NCBI GenBank assembly: GCA_018069465.1
Contig: JAGPUW010000018.1
Location: 62,001-126,000 of the forward strand
DNA from: Gammaproteobacteria bacterium
GTDB lineage: Bacteria > Pseudomonadota > Gammaproteobacteria > Pseudomonadales > Porticoccaceae
DNA: 64,000 bases
Direction of reading: 5' to 3'
This document shows positions 19,347 through 27,208 of this stretch, piece by piece. How positions within the stretch are numbered: the first letter of the stretch is position 1; the number at the start of each line of letters is the position of its first letter. The position numbers and the translations under genes are program-made. The notes beneath the pieces are model-generated. The model was not told where the DNA came from and made no database searches. It saw only the letters and a list, made by a program, of their open reading frames with translations.

Positions 19347-20552
19347 CTACCCAGCAACAATGCTCCGATCGTAGAGGCTGCCTATTTCTGCACTACTCAA
19401 ACCCAGCTCATCGGCGAGAATCTGCTCGGTGTGCTGGCCCAAAGCCGGTGCTGGCTGGGCATTTTGGCGCTCGAAGGCACTGAATTGCAGTGGGCTCGAT
19501 GGCGACAAATAGGTGCCGATATCGCCCTGCTCAACAGCGCTAAACAAGGGGTTATCCAGCGAGCACTCGGGGTCACTGTCGACCAGTTGCTTGAGGGTCT
19601 GATACTTGCCCCAGCAAACATTATGCTCATCCAGCAAAGCCGTAACCTGGGCGTAAGATCGACCGGCAAACCAGGGTTCAAACAGGGCAGTGAGTTCAAC
19701 GCGGGCCTGAAAACGATCACCCTCCTGCCGCAGATTCAAGCCCAAACGCTCGCCGAGCTGATCAAGCTCATGACTCAGCCCCGTGGCTTTGCAAATGCCT
19801 TTCCACTGATTGCCGGTCAGGCCGACGATCATCACGCGACGCTGATCGGCGGTCAGAAAATCTTTACCGTAGGCACCGAATAAATAGTTGCCACAGGGCT
19901 GGCGATCTTCACCATTAATTTGTGCCTCGGCGATAAAACCCAGGTTGCCCATGGTCGCCAGCGCCACGTCGGCCAAAGCCAGTTTAATCAGCTGGCCCTC
20001 GCCACTAATACGGCGATGGCGCTCTGCGGCCAGCAGACCCAAGGCCAGCGTCTGGCCGCTAATCACATCCCAGGCCGCGAGCACATGATTGACCGGCTCG
20101 GTGTTTTCGCCCGTCATGGTCGGCAAGCCCATGGCGCAATTAACGGTGTAGTCCACCGCCGAACTGCCGTGGCGGTCACCACTGAGGTTCATATAAATGA
20201 GATCCTCGCGATGCTCGCGCAATTTATCGTCGGCGAGCCAGCCTTTAGCGGGGAAATTACTCAAAAACATCCCCGCCTCTTCACCGGGAGCGGCGATCAA
20301 GCGAGTGAGAATTTCCTGCCCTTCGGGCTGGCGAAAATCGACGGCAATAGAGCGTTTGCCTTTATTGAGGCCAGCCCAGAACAAACTTTGCTGGTTCTTG
20401 TCGACCGGCCAGCGGCGATAGTCCAGGCCCCCGCCAATCATGTCGAAACGAATCACATCGGCACCGAGCTGGGCCAGAGTCATCGCCCCGGAGGGAGCCG
20501 CAACAAAGGCCGCGCCCTCGACCACACGCATGCCGGAGAGGATGTTTTTCAT
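19347..20552 (-). CDS. mct: 2-methylfumaryl-CoA isomerase (mesaconyl-CoA C1-C4 CoA transferase), CaiB/BaiF family
   Basis: A family III CoA-transferase of 401 residues. It closely follows the Mct sequence I recall from Chloroflexus: MKNILSGMRVVEGAAFVAAP, RFDMIGGGLDYRRWPV, FWAGLNKGKRSIAVDFR and NFPAKGWL. Mct moves CoA within mesaconyl-CoA from the C1 to the C4 carboxyl in the second loop of the 3-hydroxypropionate bicycle. The expected catalytic aspartate is in NHVLAAWDVISG (about Asp162). I start at the ATG at 20552 to match the family; a GTG five codons earlier has a better-spaced AGGGG. Genes for a methylsuccinyl-CoA dehydrogenase, a mesaconyl-C4-CoA hydratase and a citramalyl-CoA lyase lie in the same run, which strongly supports this role over a generic CoA transferase. 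Confidence 0.82.
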   Translation of the reverse strand: MKNILSGMRVVEGAAFVAAPSGAMTLAQLGADVIRFDMIGGGLDYRRWPVDKNQQSLFWAGLNKGKRSIAVDFRQPEGQEILTRLIAAPGEEAGMFLSNFPAKGWLADDKLREHREDLIYMNLSGDRHGSSAVDYTVNCAMGLPTMTGENTEPVNHVLAAWDVISGQTLALGLLAAERHRRISGEGQLIKLALADVALATMGNLGFIAEAQINGEDRQPCGNYLFGAYGKDFLTADQRRVMIVGLTGNQWKGICKATGLSHELDQLGERLGLNLRQEGDRFQARVELTALFEPWFAGRSYAQVTALLDEHNVCWGKYQTLKQLVDSDPECSLDNPLFSAVEQGDIGTYLSPSSPLQFSAFERQNAQPAPALGQHTEQILADELGLSSAEIGSLYDRSIVAG

Positions 20553-20618
20553 ACCTTCATTGACCACGACTCATTTCCCCTTGATTGCGCATTAGCACTT
20601 CCCTGTACCCTACTTTGT

Positions 20619-20657
20619 CAGTTGAACTTTTCAGTTGAACTTTTCAGTTGAACTTTT
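20619..20657. repeat. Perfect 13-bp tandem repeat, three copies
   Basis: CAGTTGAACTTTT occurs three times without mismatch, 6 bases past the stop of the hydratase gene and before mct. Confidence 0.95.
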
Positions 20658-20663
20658 TGATAT

Positions 20664-21518
20664 CTAGCCGACGTCGGCAAAGCCATTGTCGATCACCACC
20701 AAATCGCGCTCCACCACGGTGCAGCGAAAGGCTACGCCCTTGTCGAGTTTCCAGATATCGGTGCGAATGGTTTCGCCCGGATAAACCGGCGCTGAAAAAC
20801 GCGCTTTGATACTGCGAAATTTACTCACATCGTAATCGCAGCAGGTCTTCAGCAAGGCGTGACCAGCGACGCCAAAGGTACAAAGCCCGTGCAAGATCGG
20901 CCGCTCAAAACCACCCTGTTTGGCGACAGCGGGGTCGGCGTGCAGAGGGTTGTAGTCGCCCGAGAGGCGGTAAATTAAAGCCGCCTGCAATAAAGTGGGC
21001 AACTCACAGCTACTGTCGGGAGCACTCTCAGGAATGGCCTGTGACGCGGGTGGTCGATCGGTACAACCGCCAAAACCACCCTGCCCACGGGCCATAGTGT
21101 TTTGTATCAGCGTGCACAACGGCTCGCCATCTTCTGTGGTCACCGTACGCGAGGAGTAAATAAACACGCCCTTGCCCTCACCCTTGTCGATCACTTCATC
21201 CACTTTGGTGGTGGCTTTCACCGTGCCCGAAGGGGGCAGCGGTTTGTGCAGAATAATTTCCTGGTCGGCGTGGAGCACCTTGGTCCAGTCGACACCGGTA
21301 TCGGGCTCTTTCAGCCAGAAACCCGGATAGGCCAGCACTGCGGCCATGGTGGGCAGAGCGCTGAGGTTTTCTTCATACACATAATTCAGTGCTTTTACGT
21401 CCATGGGGTCGTAACCGACGCCAGCGCCAAGGGCGTACAACATGGTGTCGCGCTCGGTATAGGTGTGGACGATTTCTTCAAATTTGCGGTTTTTTAATGT
21501 TTCGTAAACTATTGCCAT
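20664..21518 (-). CDS. MFE-2-type (R)-specific enoyl-CoA hydratase (hydratase 2, MaoC fold)
   Basis: A 284-residue double hot-dog enzyme like the hydratase half of peroxisomal MFE-2 and mycobacterial ChsH3/HtdY. The N-terminal half binds substrate (GAGVGYDPMD; LSALPTMAAVLAYPGFW). The C-terminal half has the hydratase-2 motif YRLSGDYNPLHADPAVA, with the catalytic Asp and His at about 188 and 193, then GFERPILHGLCTFGVAG. It would hydrate trans-2-enoyl-CoA to the (R)-3-hydroxyacyl-CoA. The gene directly upstream (21619) encodes a matching MFE-2-like dehydrogenase. GAGG precedes the ATG by 7 bases. Use on 2-methyl-branched or bulky acyl chains is inferred. Confidence 0.88.
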   Translation of the reverse strand: MAIVYETLKNRKFEEIVHTYTERDTMLYALGAGVGYDPMDVKALNYVYEENLSALPTMAAVLAYPGFWLKEPDTGVDWTKVLHADQEIILHKPLPPSGTVKATTKVDEVIDKGEGKGVFIYSSRTVTTEDGEPLCTLIQNTMARGQGGFGGCTDRPPASQAIPESAPDSSCELPTLLQAALIYRLSGDYNPLHADPAVAKQGGFERPILHGLCTFGVAGHALLKTCCDYDVSKFRSIKARFSAPVYPGETIRTDIWKLDKGVAFRCTVVERDLVVIDNGFADVG

Positions 21519-21530
21519 GACTCAGCCTCA

Positions 21531-21572
21531 CTTTTTACAAACTACTTTTCACAAACTGCGTTTCAAAAAAAG
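21531..21572. repeat. 14-bp tandem repeat, two good copies and one degraded
   Basis: CTTTTTACAAACTA, CTTTTCACAAACTG and the weaker CGTTTCAAAAAAAG follow each other between the hydratase start and the terminator of the SDR gene. The last copy runs into the terminator stem. Confidence 0.7.
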
Positions 21573-21597
21573 GAGCGTCAACGCGCCCCTTTTTTTA
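21565..21597 (-). terminator. Rho-independent terminator after the MFE-2-like SDR
   Basis: On the minus strand AAAAAAAGGGGCGCG, loop TTGA, then CGCTCC and seven T. The stem has small bulges but a strong T-tract. It lies about 22 bases past the SDR stop, so the hydratase and mct genes may need their own promoter or readthrough. Confidence 0.8.
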
Positions 21598-21618
21598 ACT
21601 TATGTACTGACCTTTTTA

Positions 21619-22512
21619 TTAAACCGGATCCCAGGAGAATATATCCTGCGAACGATCCAGGGGATAAAAGTGGCTTTCGAGCTGGGGCATAGCCGTTTCA
21701 AAGATGCTGTCAATTGTCCAGCCGTCACCGGCGTGGCTAGAGCGCACGGGGCGCGACTGGCTCATCAGGAAAATTTCATTCATGCGCACGGCAAAAATCT
21801 GTCCGCTGATATGGGCCGCCTGATCTGAACACAGTGCGGCAACCACGATGCCGACTTTTTCAGGTGTCATCTTTTTTAACTTTTCAACGCGGGCAATTTG
21901 GTCCGGCGTCGTTGCAGGAATAGAGGCCGTCAAACGGCTCCAGGCAAAGGGGGCGATGCAGTTGGAGCGCACGTTGTAGCGCTGCATATCGAGGGCGATG
22001 GACTTCGACAAACCGACGATGCCCGCTTTGGCGGCCGCGTAGTTGGCCTGGCCAAAGTTACCGATCAAACCCGAAGTAGAGGTCATGTGTACGCAGCAAC
22101 CGCTCTCCTGATTGCGAAAGTGCGTCGCGGCGGCACGGCTGACGTTAAAGCTACCGTTCAAGTGCACGTTCATCACCTGATGCCAGTCATCCTGGGTCAT
22201 CTTGTGGAAGATGACATCGCGCAAGTTGCCCGCATTGTTGACCACGGCACTGATTTCACCAAAGTTATCGACCGCCTGGGTGACCATATTATTGGCGCCT
22301 TCCCAATCGGCAACGCTGTCGGTGTTGGCAATCGCATCAACACCGAGCGCTTTAATTTCTGCAACCACTTCTTCGGCGACATCACGGTCGAGGTCGTTGA
22401 CCACAACGTTGCCGCCAGCCTTGGCAATTTCCAGCGCGATGGTGCGACCAATGCCACGGCCAGAGCCGGTGACAACAATGGATTTACCTTTAAGATGTTC
22501 TGTTACGCTCAT
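21619..22512 (-). CDS. MFE-2-like (3R)-hydroxyacyl-CoA dehydrogenase (SDR)
   Basis: A 297-residue SDR resembling the dehydrogenase half of peroxisomal MFE-2 (HSD17B4). It has VVTGSGRGIGRTIALEIAK, NNAGNLRDVIFHKMTQDDW, VHLNGSFNVSRAA and the catalytic stretch GNFGQANYAAAKAGIVGL (Tyr and Lys). It should oxidise (R)-3-hydroxyacyl-CoA to the 3-ketoacyl-CoA with NAD+. A tail of about 60 residues after the SDR core (FLMSQSRPVRSSHAGDGWTI onward) is typical of MFE-2 relatives. AAGGGG lies 7 bases before the ATG. It sits between the methylsuccinyl-CoA dehydrogenase-like gene and the hydratase-2 gene. Confidence 0.87.
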   Translation of the reverse strand: MSVTEHLKGKSIVVTGSGRGIGRTIALEIAKAGGNVVVNDLDRDVAEEVVAEIKALGVDAIANTDSVADWEGANNMVTQAVDNFGEISAVVNNAGNLRDVIFHKMTQDDWHQVMNVHLNGSFNVSRAAATHFRNQESGCCVHMTSTSGLIGNFGQANYAAAKAGIVGLSKSIALDMQRYNVRSNCIAPFAWSRLTASIPATTPDQIARVEKLKKMTPEKVGIVVAALCSDQAAHISGQIFAVRMNEIFLMSQSRPVRSSHAGDGWTIDSIFETAMPQLESHFYPLDRSQDIFSWDPV

Positions 22513-22577
22513 GGATTTCCCCTTCTTTATTTAAAAACAAATTGTATAAACAACTACCTGGCCTTTATTTTCACAAC

Positions 22578-24263
22578 TCAGGCCCTGGCAATCAACTCTC
22601 TTGAAATAACCTTTAAGGCCAGTGTTTCTTCAGCGCCTTCAAAAATAGACAGCACTCGTGCGTCAACGAAATAGCGACTCACCGGCACCTCTTCGGCATA
22701 ACCCATGCCGCCGTGAATTTGCAGAGCCTCGCGCGTCACCCACTCGGCGGCGCGGCAGGCAAATAATTTCACCAGGCTAGCTTCCATTTTACCGCCCCCG
22801 GAATCCACCTCTCGGGCCACCGCATAACTGAACTGGCGCGAAGCCAACAGCGTGGTCACCATGCGACTCAGTTTCACCAGAGTCAACTGGTAGTCGGCGA
22901 CGGGCTGCTTGAACACTTTGCGCTCTTTGGCATAGTTGATAGCCTGCTCGCTCGCCGCCTGCATGACGCCCGCTGCTCGCGCTGAGGTTTGAATCCGTCC
23001 GCCGGTCAGTCCGGCCATGGCATAGTAAAAGCCCTTGCCGATCCCCGCCTCTTCGCCAACCAGGTTGGCATCGGGCACAAAGTAATCTTCAAAAAACAAA
23101 TCAAAGGAGTGCATGCCGCGATAGCCCAGAGTGGGTATCGACTTGCCCGACAGCGTGCCGCCGCCGTCCTGTACAACATTCATCTCGTGGCCGTAGGTGC
23201 GGGGTTTTTCCACCAGGAAAAAACTCAGGCCCTTATAGCCATCGGCCTCGGTACCGGTGCGGGCCAGGGTCAGCAATACGCTGGCGGCACCGGCAAAGGT
23301 GCACCAGGTTTTACTGCCATTGAGCAGCCAACCGCCGTCCGTCTTAGTCGCCTTTAATTTGGCAGAGGCCAGATCCGAGCCATAATCCGGCTCAGTCAAG
23401 GCGATGCCGACCAGGGTTTCACCACTGGCAACACGGGGCAGCCAGTGCTGCTGCTGGGCTGGGGTGCCGCCCTTCATCAGTGCGCGGGCGAGAATTTCAG
23501 GCCGGGTAATCAGGCTGCCCGCGGCGCCGAGGGAACCTCGGGATAACTCTTCTGTCACCAATATCATGTACAGACTGTCATCGCCGGCATCGGGCTGCAG
23601 ACCATCGAAGCGCTCGGGAATGGAGATACCAAAACAACCCATCTCGCGCAGGGGTTGCAGTATGCTCTCGGGAATATCGCTATCTTGTCGATGGATATCT
23701 TCGGCCAGTGGCATAACGACTTCTGTCGCAAAACGGCGGAAGGTATCGCGAATTAATTCTTTTTCGCTGTCGAGGTTTGAAGGCAGGAAGTCGCCCTCTC
23801 TATCAATCAACTGACGGCCCAGTGCGGCCATCATTTTTGCCGATAAATAATGCGCGGCAATACCCGTGTTCTCAAACGTTTCGAAGCTGGCGCAAATACT
23901 CGCCAGGGTCAAACCGTAGTCAGCCGGGCGCGCCAGCAAACGAGTGGCAACCGCTTTCAGTGCCTCGCTACCAAACTGGCAGGCGACCCATCCGGCCAAC
24001 TCATCACGTTCAAGCACCTTATGGGTATAGTTGAGCAGGGCTTCGGTCGCCGCTAAATCGGCCACACAGAAAGACGTTTCGTAACAAGCCAACTGCTGTT
24101 CGTCGAGCAAGGCGGGAGACAAGCCCTCCTCCGTACTACTGACGGCCTTGATGTGGGCAAGTGCTTGATCAACGACTGATCTAGCACTACTAACAGCCCC
24201 TGCTATTTGCTCAAGGTCACCTGTATAAGACCCCGTAATGGGCTGGTTTTTTAATACTTGCAT
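22578..24263 (-). CDS. mcd: (2S)-methylsuccinyl-CoA dehydrogenase-like ACAD
   Basis: A 561-residue ACAD with a helical N-terminal extension of about 165 residues, the architecture of Mcd of the ethylmalonyl-CoA pathway. The ACAD body starts near EKELIRDTFRRFATEVVMPL. Further matches to Mcd as I recall it are VTEELSRGSLGAAGSLITRP, TEPDYGSDLAS, TLGYRGMHSFDLFF, GGRIQTSARAAG, ALQIHGGMGYAEE and the catalytic IFEGAEE with its glutamate in the classical position. Mcd oxidises methylsuccinyl-CoA to mesaconyl-C1-CoA, exactly the substrate of the Mct encoded 2 kb away. No ethylmalonyl-CoA mutase or crotonyl-CoA carboxylase is in the window, so methylsuccinyl-CoA must come from elsewhere. The specificity is inferred; a related long ACAD is possible. 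Confidence 0.72.
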   Translation of the reverse strand: MQVLKNQPITGSYTGDLEQIAGAVSSARSVVDQALAHIKAVSSTEEGLSPALLDEQQLACYETSFCVADLAATEALLNYTHKVLERDELAGWVACQFGSEALKAVATRLLARPADYGLTLASICASFETFENTGIAAHYLSAKMMAALGRQLIDREGDFLPSNLDSEKELIRDTFRRFATEVVMPLAEDIHRQDSDIPESILQPLREMGCFGISIPERFDGLQPDAGDDSLYMILVTEELSRGSLGAAGSLITRPEILARALMKGGTPAQQQHWLPRVASGETLVGIALTEPDYGSDLASAKLKATKTDGGWLLNGSKTWCTFAGAASVLLTLARTGTEADGYKGLSFFLVEKPRTYGHEMNVVQDGGGTLSGKSIPTLGYRGMHSFDLFFEDYFVPDANLVGEEAGIGKGFYYAMAGLTGGRIQTSARAAGVMQAASEQAINYAKERKVFKQPVADYQLTLVKLSRMVTTLLASRQFSYAVAREVDSGGGKMEASLVKLFACRAAEWVTREALQIHGGMGYAEEVPVSRYFVDARVLSIFEGAEETLALKVISRELIARA

Positions 24264-24296
24264 TTTTATCCTGGCGCTTGAATAAGCAAAATCGTG

Positions 24297-24371
24297 TCTA
24301 TCGAAATAATGTCTAGCAAAACAACATCTAGCTAAATAGTTCCTGGCAAAACAATGTCTAGCAAAATAAAG
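24297..24371. repeat. 15-bp tandem repeat, five copies
   Basis: Consensus TCTAGCAAAACAATG; copies start at 24297, 24312, 24327, 24342 and 24357, each with zero to five differences. The array lies between the Mcd-like gene and the terminator of the thiolase gene, and its last unit reads T-rich on the minus strand. Confidence 0.85.
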
Positions 24372-24394
24372 AAACCGGCCCTACAGCCGGTTTC
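24371..24394 (-). terminator. Rho-independent terminator after the SCP2-type thiolase
   Basis: GAAACCGGC pairs with GCCGGTTTC around a six-base loop; the minus strand continues into TTTATTTT, which is supplied by the last unit of the tandem repeat. It is 17 bases past the thiolase stop and splits the catabolic run into at least two transcripts. Confidence 0.85.
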
Positions 24395-24410
24395 TCAAGT
24401 ACAGCTACAA

Positions 24411-25613
24411 TCAGATACCGTACTCGCCAATAATCGCGACGCTCGATACATTCTGGTGGGGGAAACCACCAAGATTGTGGGTCAGACCAACCGTTGGGTT
24501 GGGCAGCTGACGCTCCCCCGCCTTGCCGGACAACTGCAGATACATCTCATAAAGCATGCGCAAACCGGTGGCGCCAATGGGGTGGCCGAAGCACTTCAGG
24601 CCGCCATCGATCTGGCAGGGGATTTTGCCGTCGGCATCGAACACGCCGTCGAGTACATCCGTCACCGCACCGCCATCTTCTGAGAGAAAGAGGTCTTCCA
24701 TGGTGACCATCTCAGTGACCGAAAAGCAGTCGTGCACTTCGGTCATGCTGACTTGCTCGCGGGGCTTGGTGATACCGGCTTCAGCATAGGCGCGCTTGGC
24801 GGCGATGCGAGTGGTCTGTACGTAAGAACCATCCCAACCGTCGTAGCCCCCTTCCTGACCATTCGATGCACAAAGCTGCAGTGCTTTAACGGCGATCAAG
24901 CGGTCTTTACCGAGGCTTTTGGCGATTTCAGGGGTAGTCACGATGGCACAGGCGGCACCGTCACTCACCCCACAGCAGTCAAACAAGCCAATGGGCTCGG
25001 CAATCATCGGTGCGTTGAGAGCCTGCTCCATAGTGATGGCGCGCTGCAAGTGGGCCTTGGGGTTTTTAAGACCGTTGGCGTGACTCTTTACAGAGACGTG
25101 TGCCATAGCGCGCTTAAGGTCTTCTTTACTGGTGCCGTATTTACCGCGATAACCAGCGGCCAACTGGGCGAACATGCCCGGCGCCGACAGATTGGGGTAG
25201 TAGAGATCGTTGGCCACACCGCGTGAACGCTGGGGCAAACCACCGTAGCCGGTGTCTTTCAACTTCTCAAAACCCATTGCCAGGGCGATATCGCAGGCGC
25301 CTGAGGCCACTGCGTAGGTCGCGGCGCGGAAGGCCTCGGTGCCACTGGCACAATAGTTTTCAATTTTAGTGACCGGAATGTAGGGCAAACGCAAACCCAT
25401 ACTCAGCGGCATAGCACCGGGACCAACACTGTAGGCGTCGATACCCGTTGATTGCCAGGCAGCTTCGATCTGGCTTTTTTCAATGCCGGCATCGGCGATA
25501 CACTCTTCGAAGGCTTCGGCCATCAAATCGGCGGGTTCACAATCCCAACGCTCGCCAAATTTGCTACAGCCCGCACCTAAAATAACAACTTTATCTTTAA
25601 TTCCACTTGCCAT
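24411..25613 (-). CDS. SCP2-type thiolase (acetyl-CoA acyltransferase)
   Basis: A 400-residue thiolase of the SCP2/SCPx-like branch. The nucleophilic Cys is in ENYCASGTEAF, the second conserved Cys in VHDCFSVTEM, and the His in CFGHPIGATG. The C-terminal CxG motif of classical thiolases is replaced by NLGGFP, as in the SCP2 group. It would cleave a 3-ketoacyl-CoA, and peroxisomal SCPx prefers 2-methyl-branched chains. AGGAG precedes the ATG. It begins 23 bp after the HMG-CoA-synthase/OB-fold fusion gene, a pairing known from archaea, where a DUF35 protein bridges thiolase and synthase. A similar complex is likely here. Confidence 0.88.
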   Translation of the reverse strand: MASGIKDKVVILGAGCSKFGERWDCEPADLMAEAFEECIADAGIEKSQIEAAWQSTGIDAYSVGPGAMPLSMGLRLPYIPVTKIENYCASGTEAFRAATYAVASGACDIALAMGFEKLKDTGYGGLPQRSRGVANDLYYPNLSAPGMFAQLAAGYRGKYGTSKEDLKRAMAHVSVKSHANGLKNPKAHLQRAITMEQALNAPMIAEPIGLFDCCGVSDGAACAIVTTPEIAKSLGKDRLIAVKALQLCASNGQEGGYDGWDGSYVQTTRIAAKRAYAEAGITKPREQVSMTEVHDCFSVTEMVTMEDLFLSEDGGAVTDVLDGVFDADGKIPCQIDGGLKCFGHPIGATGLRMLYEMYLQLSGKAGERQLPNPTVGLTHNLGGFPHQNVSSVAIIGEYGI

Positions 25614-25636
25614 GATATTTGCTCCTAAGCTGATGA

Positions 25637-27079
25637 TTACGCTTGAATAGCTTTCCAGAAATACTTACGGAAACCGGCTTGATCGTCGATTTGCTTGAGA
25701 CGGAAATGTACGGAAACTTTTGCCCCGGTATCGAAAGTCTCGGCGTCGACTTCACTCATATCCATCATAATGCGACCACCGCCTTCAAAGGTGACCATGC
25801 CAAAATAGGCTGGGGGGTTGTAATCGAAGGTCAGGGTATCGGCTGTCCAGGTAGCAACCTGACCCATGGCGCCGGCCATGGGGTGATCTTCCTGGGTGTC
25901 AAAGGCGCCACAGTCGGGGTTGACGCAGTATTTATGCTTGGGCATTTGCACCGTATTACAGGCGCTACACTTGCCGCCGAGGAAGCTGTTAGTCAGGCCT
26001 CTAGCGCGGTACATGGCTGACAAATAGCCCTGCTTATTAACCTCTGAACGTTTACCCAGCTCTTTTTCGAGCAGGTTGTTAAACGACTGGTACTTATTGT
26101 AGTTGGTTTCGGGACGGCCATTACTGAGGTGGCCAGAAACGCCCTTGCCCAGGCGTGGAGTACTAATGGCCTCGGTCACTTTAAACAGCAACACATCGCA
26201 ACCCTGACCAAAGCCAGCGACTAACACCAGGTCACCCGGGGCGGCCTGCTCCAGGCGATGAGCCAGCAGCAACATAACGTGAGCAGCACCGGTGATACCG
26301 ACGGATTGCAGCAGGTTATCGGTAACAGCTTCACCGTTAATACCCAGCTTTTTCGCCACCATCGCGGGTACACGACCCTGATCGGTCGGCAATATAAAGT
26401 GGGCAATGTCACCAGCGCTGACACCGGCTTTACTCAGCAGTGCATTAACGGCGTCGGGGACTATTTTCATATAGCCTTCATCACGCACCCAGCGCTCTTC
26501 CCAGCCATAGTCAAAGTCCTGACCTTCACCCCGGTAGTGATCGATAAAGTCAATCGCCTGGCTTTGACTGGCCACCAGTTCGGCGATCACATTTTCGCTA
26601 CCCACAGCGATCGCAGCGGCAGCGTCACCGAAGAGCATTTCTTCACGGGAGGCGACCTTCGCGCGGCGGTGCTCGGAGGCGACCAGTACAGCCTCTTTGC
26701 CCGCAGCGGCAATATCCAGCGCCGACAATAAACCGGACGTGGCGGCACGCTGCGAAGAGGTAATGTCCATGGTGCGCAAATCAGAGGTGTCTAAATTCAG
26801 CGCTTCGGCGACCACTACAGAATTTTGTCGGTCGGCGAAAGGCAGTGTGGTCGAGGCCAGCAGCAGGGCCGCTGGTGCCTGCCCTGGGGCATTGCCGAGG
26901 CAGTCGATATAAGCTTCGACCGCCATGGTGATAGTGTCTTCGTCCCAGTTGCAGATCGCCTTTTCACCCTTGGCCAAACCCTTCAAACCGGGGTCGAACC
27001 AGGCATTGGCATCGGCAATCACCTGTTTTTGTAAGCGCATTCTTGGCAAATAGGCGCCGTAAGCTGTAATTCCTACCAT
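25637..27079 (-). CDS. HMG-CoA-synthase-fold protein fused to a DUF35 zinc-ribbon/OB-fold domain, triad lost
   Basis: A 480-residue fusion. Residues 1-300 have the thiolase/KASIII fold of HMG-CoA synthases (MVGITAYGAYLPRMRL; EMLFGDAAAAIAVGSE; VAGFGQGCDVLLF). Residues about 365-475 are a DUF35 domain with a zinc ribbon (Cys371, 374, 385 and 390) and an OB fold (GMVTFEGGGRIMMDM). By eye all three synthase catalytic residues are changed: the Cys site is Gln110 in DITSSQRAATSG, the Glu site Thr77, and the His site Pro231. It may therefore be a scaffold or CoA-handling partner of the thiolase encoded 23 bp downstream. AGGAAATATC precedes the ATG. Confidence 0.85.
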   Translation of the reverse strand: MVGITAYGAYLPRMRLQKQVIADANAWFDPGLKGLAKGEKAICNWDEDTITMAVEAYIDCLGNAPGQAPAALLLASTTLPFADRQNSVVVAEALNLDTSDLRTMDITSSQRAATSGLLSALDIAAAGKEAVLVASEHRRAKVASREEMLFGDAAAAIAVGSENVIAELVASQSQAIDFIDHYRGEGQDFDYGWEERWVRDEGYMKIVPDAVNALLSKAGVSAGDIAHFILPTDQGRVPAMVAKKLGINGEAVTDNLLQSVGITGAAHVMLLLAHRLEQAAPGDLVLVAGFGQGCDVLLFKVTEAISTPRLGKGVSGHLSNGRPETNYNKYQSFNNLLEKELGKRSEVNKQGYLSAMYRARGLTNSFLGGKCSACNTVQMPKHKYCVNPDCGAFDTQEDHPMAGAMGQVATWTADTLTFDYNPPAYFGMVTFEGGGRIMMDMSEVDAETFDTGAKVSVHFRLKQIDDQAGFRKYFWKAIQA

Positions 27080-27118
27080 GATATTTCCTATTTTTCCTAT
27101 TTAAAGTTAAACAGTTAA

Positions 27119-27154
27119 GTCGAGCTAAAGGTCGAACTAGAAGTCGAAGTAAAA
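27119..27154. repeat. 12-bp tandem repeat, three copies
   Basis: GTCGAGCTAAAG, GTCGAACTAGAA and GTCGAAGTAAAA follow one another in the spacer between the fusion gene and the ACAD at 27209. Related CGATCGACT words occur at 27184 and 27213. Confidence 0.75.
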
Positions 27155-27208
27155 GCGCCCGGTGTGCGGAGCCCTGCTTTTAATCGATCGACTTTGAGCT
27201 GGCCGACC

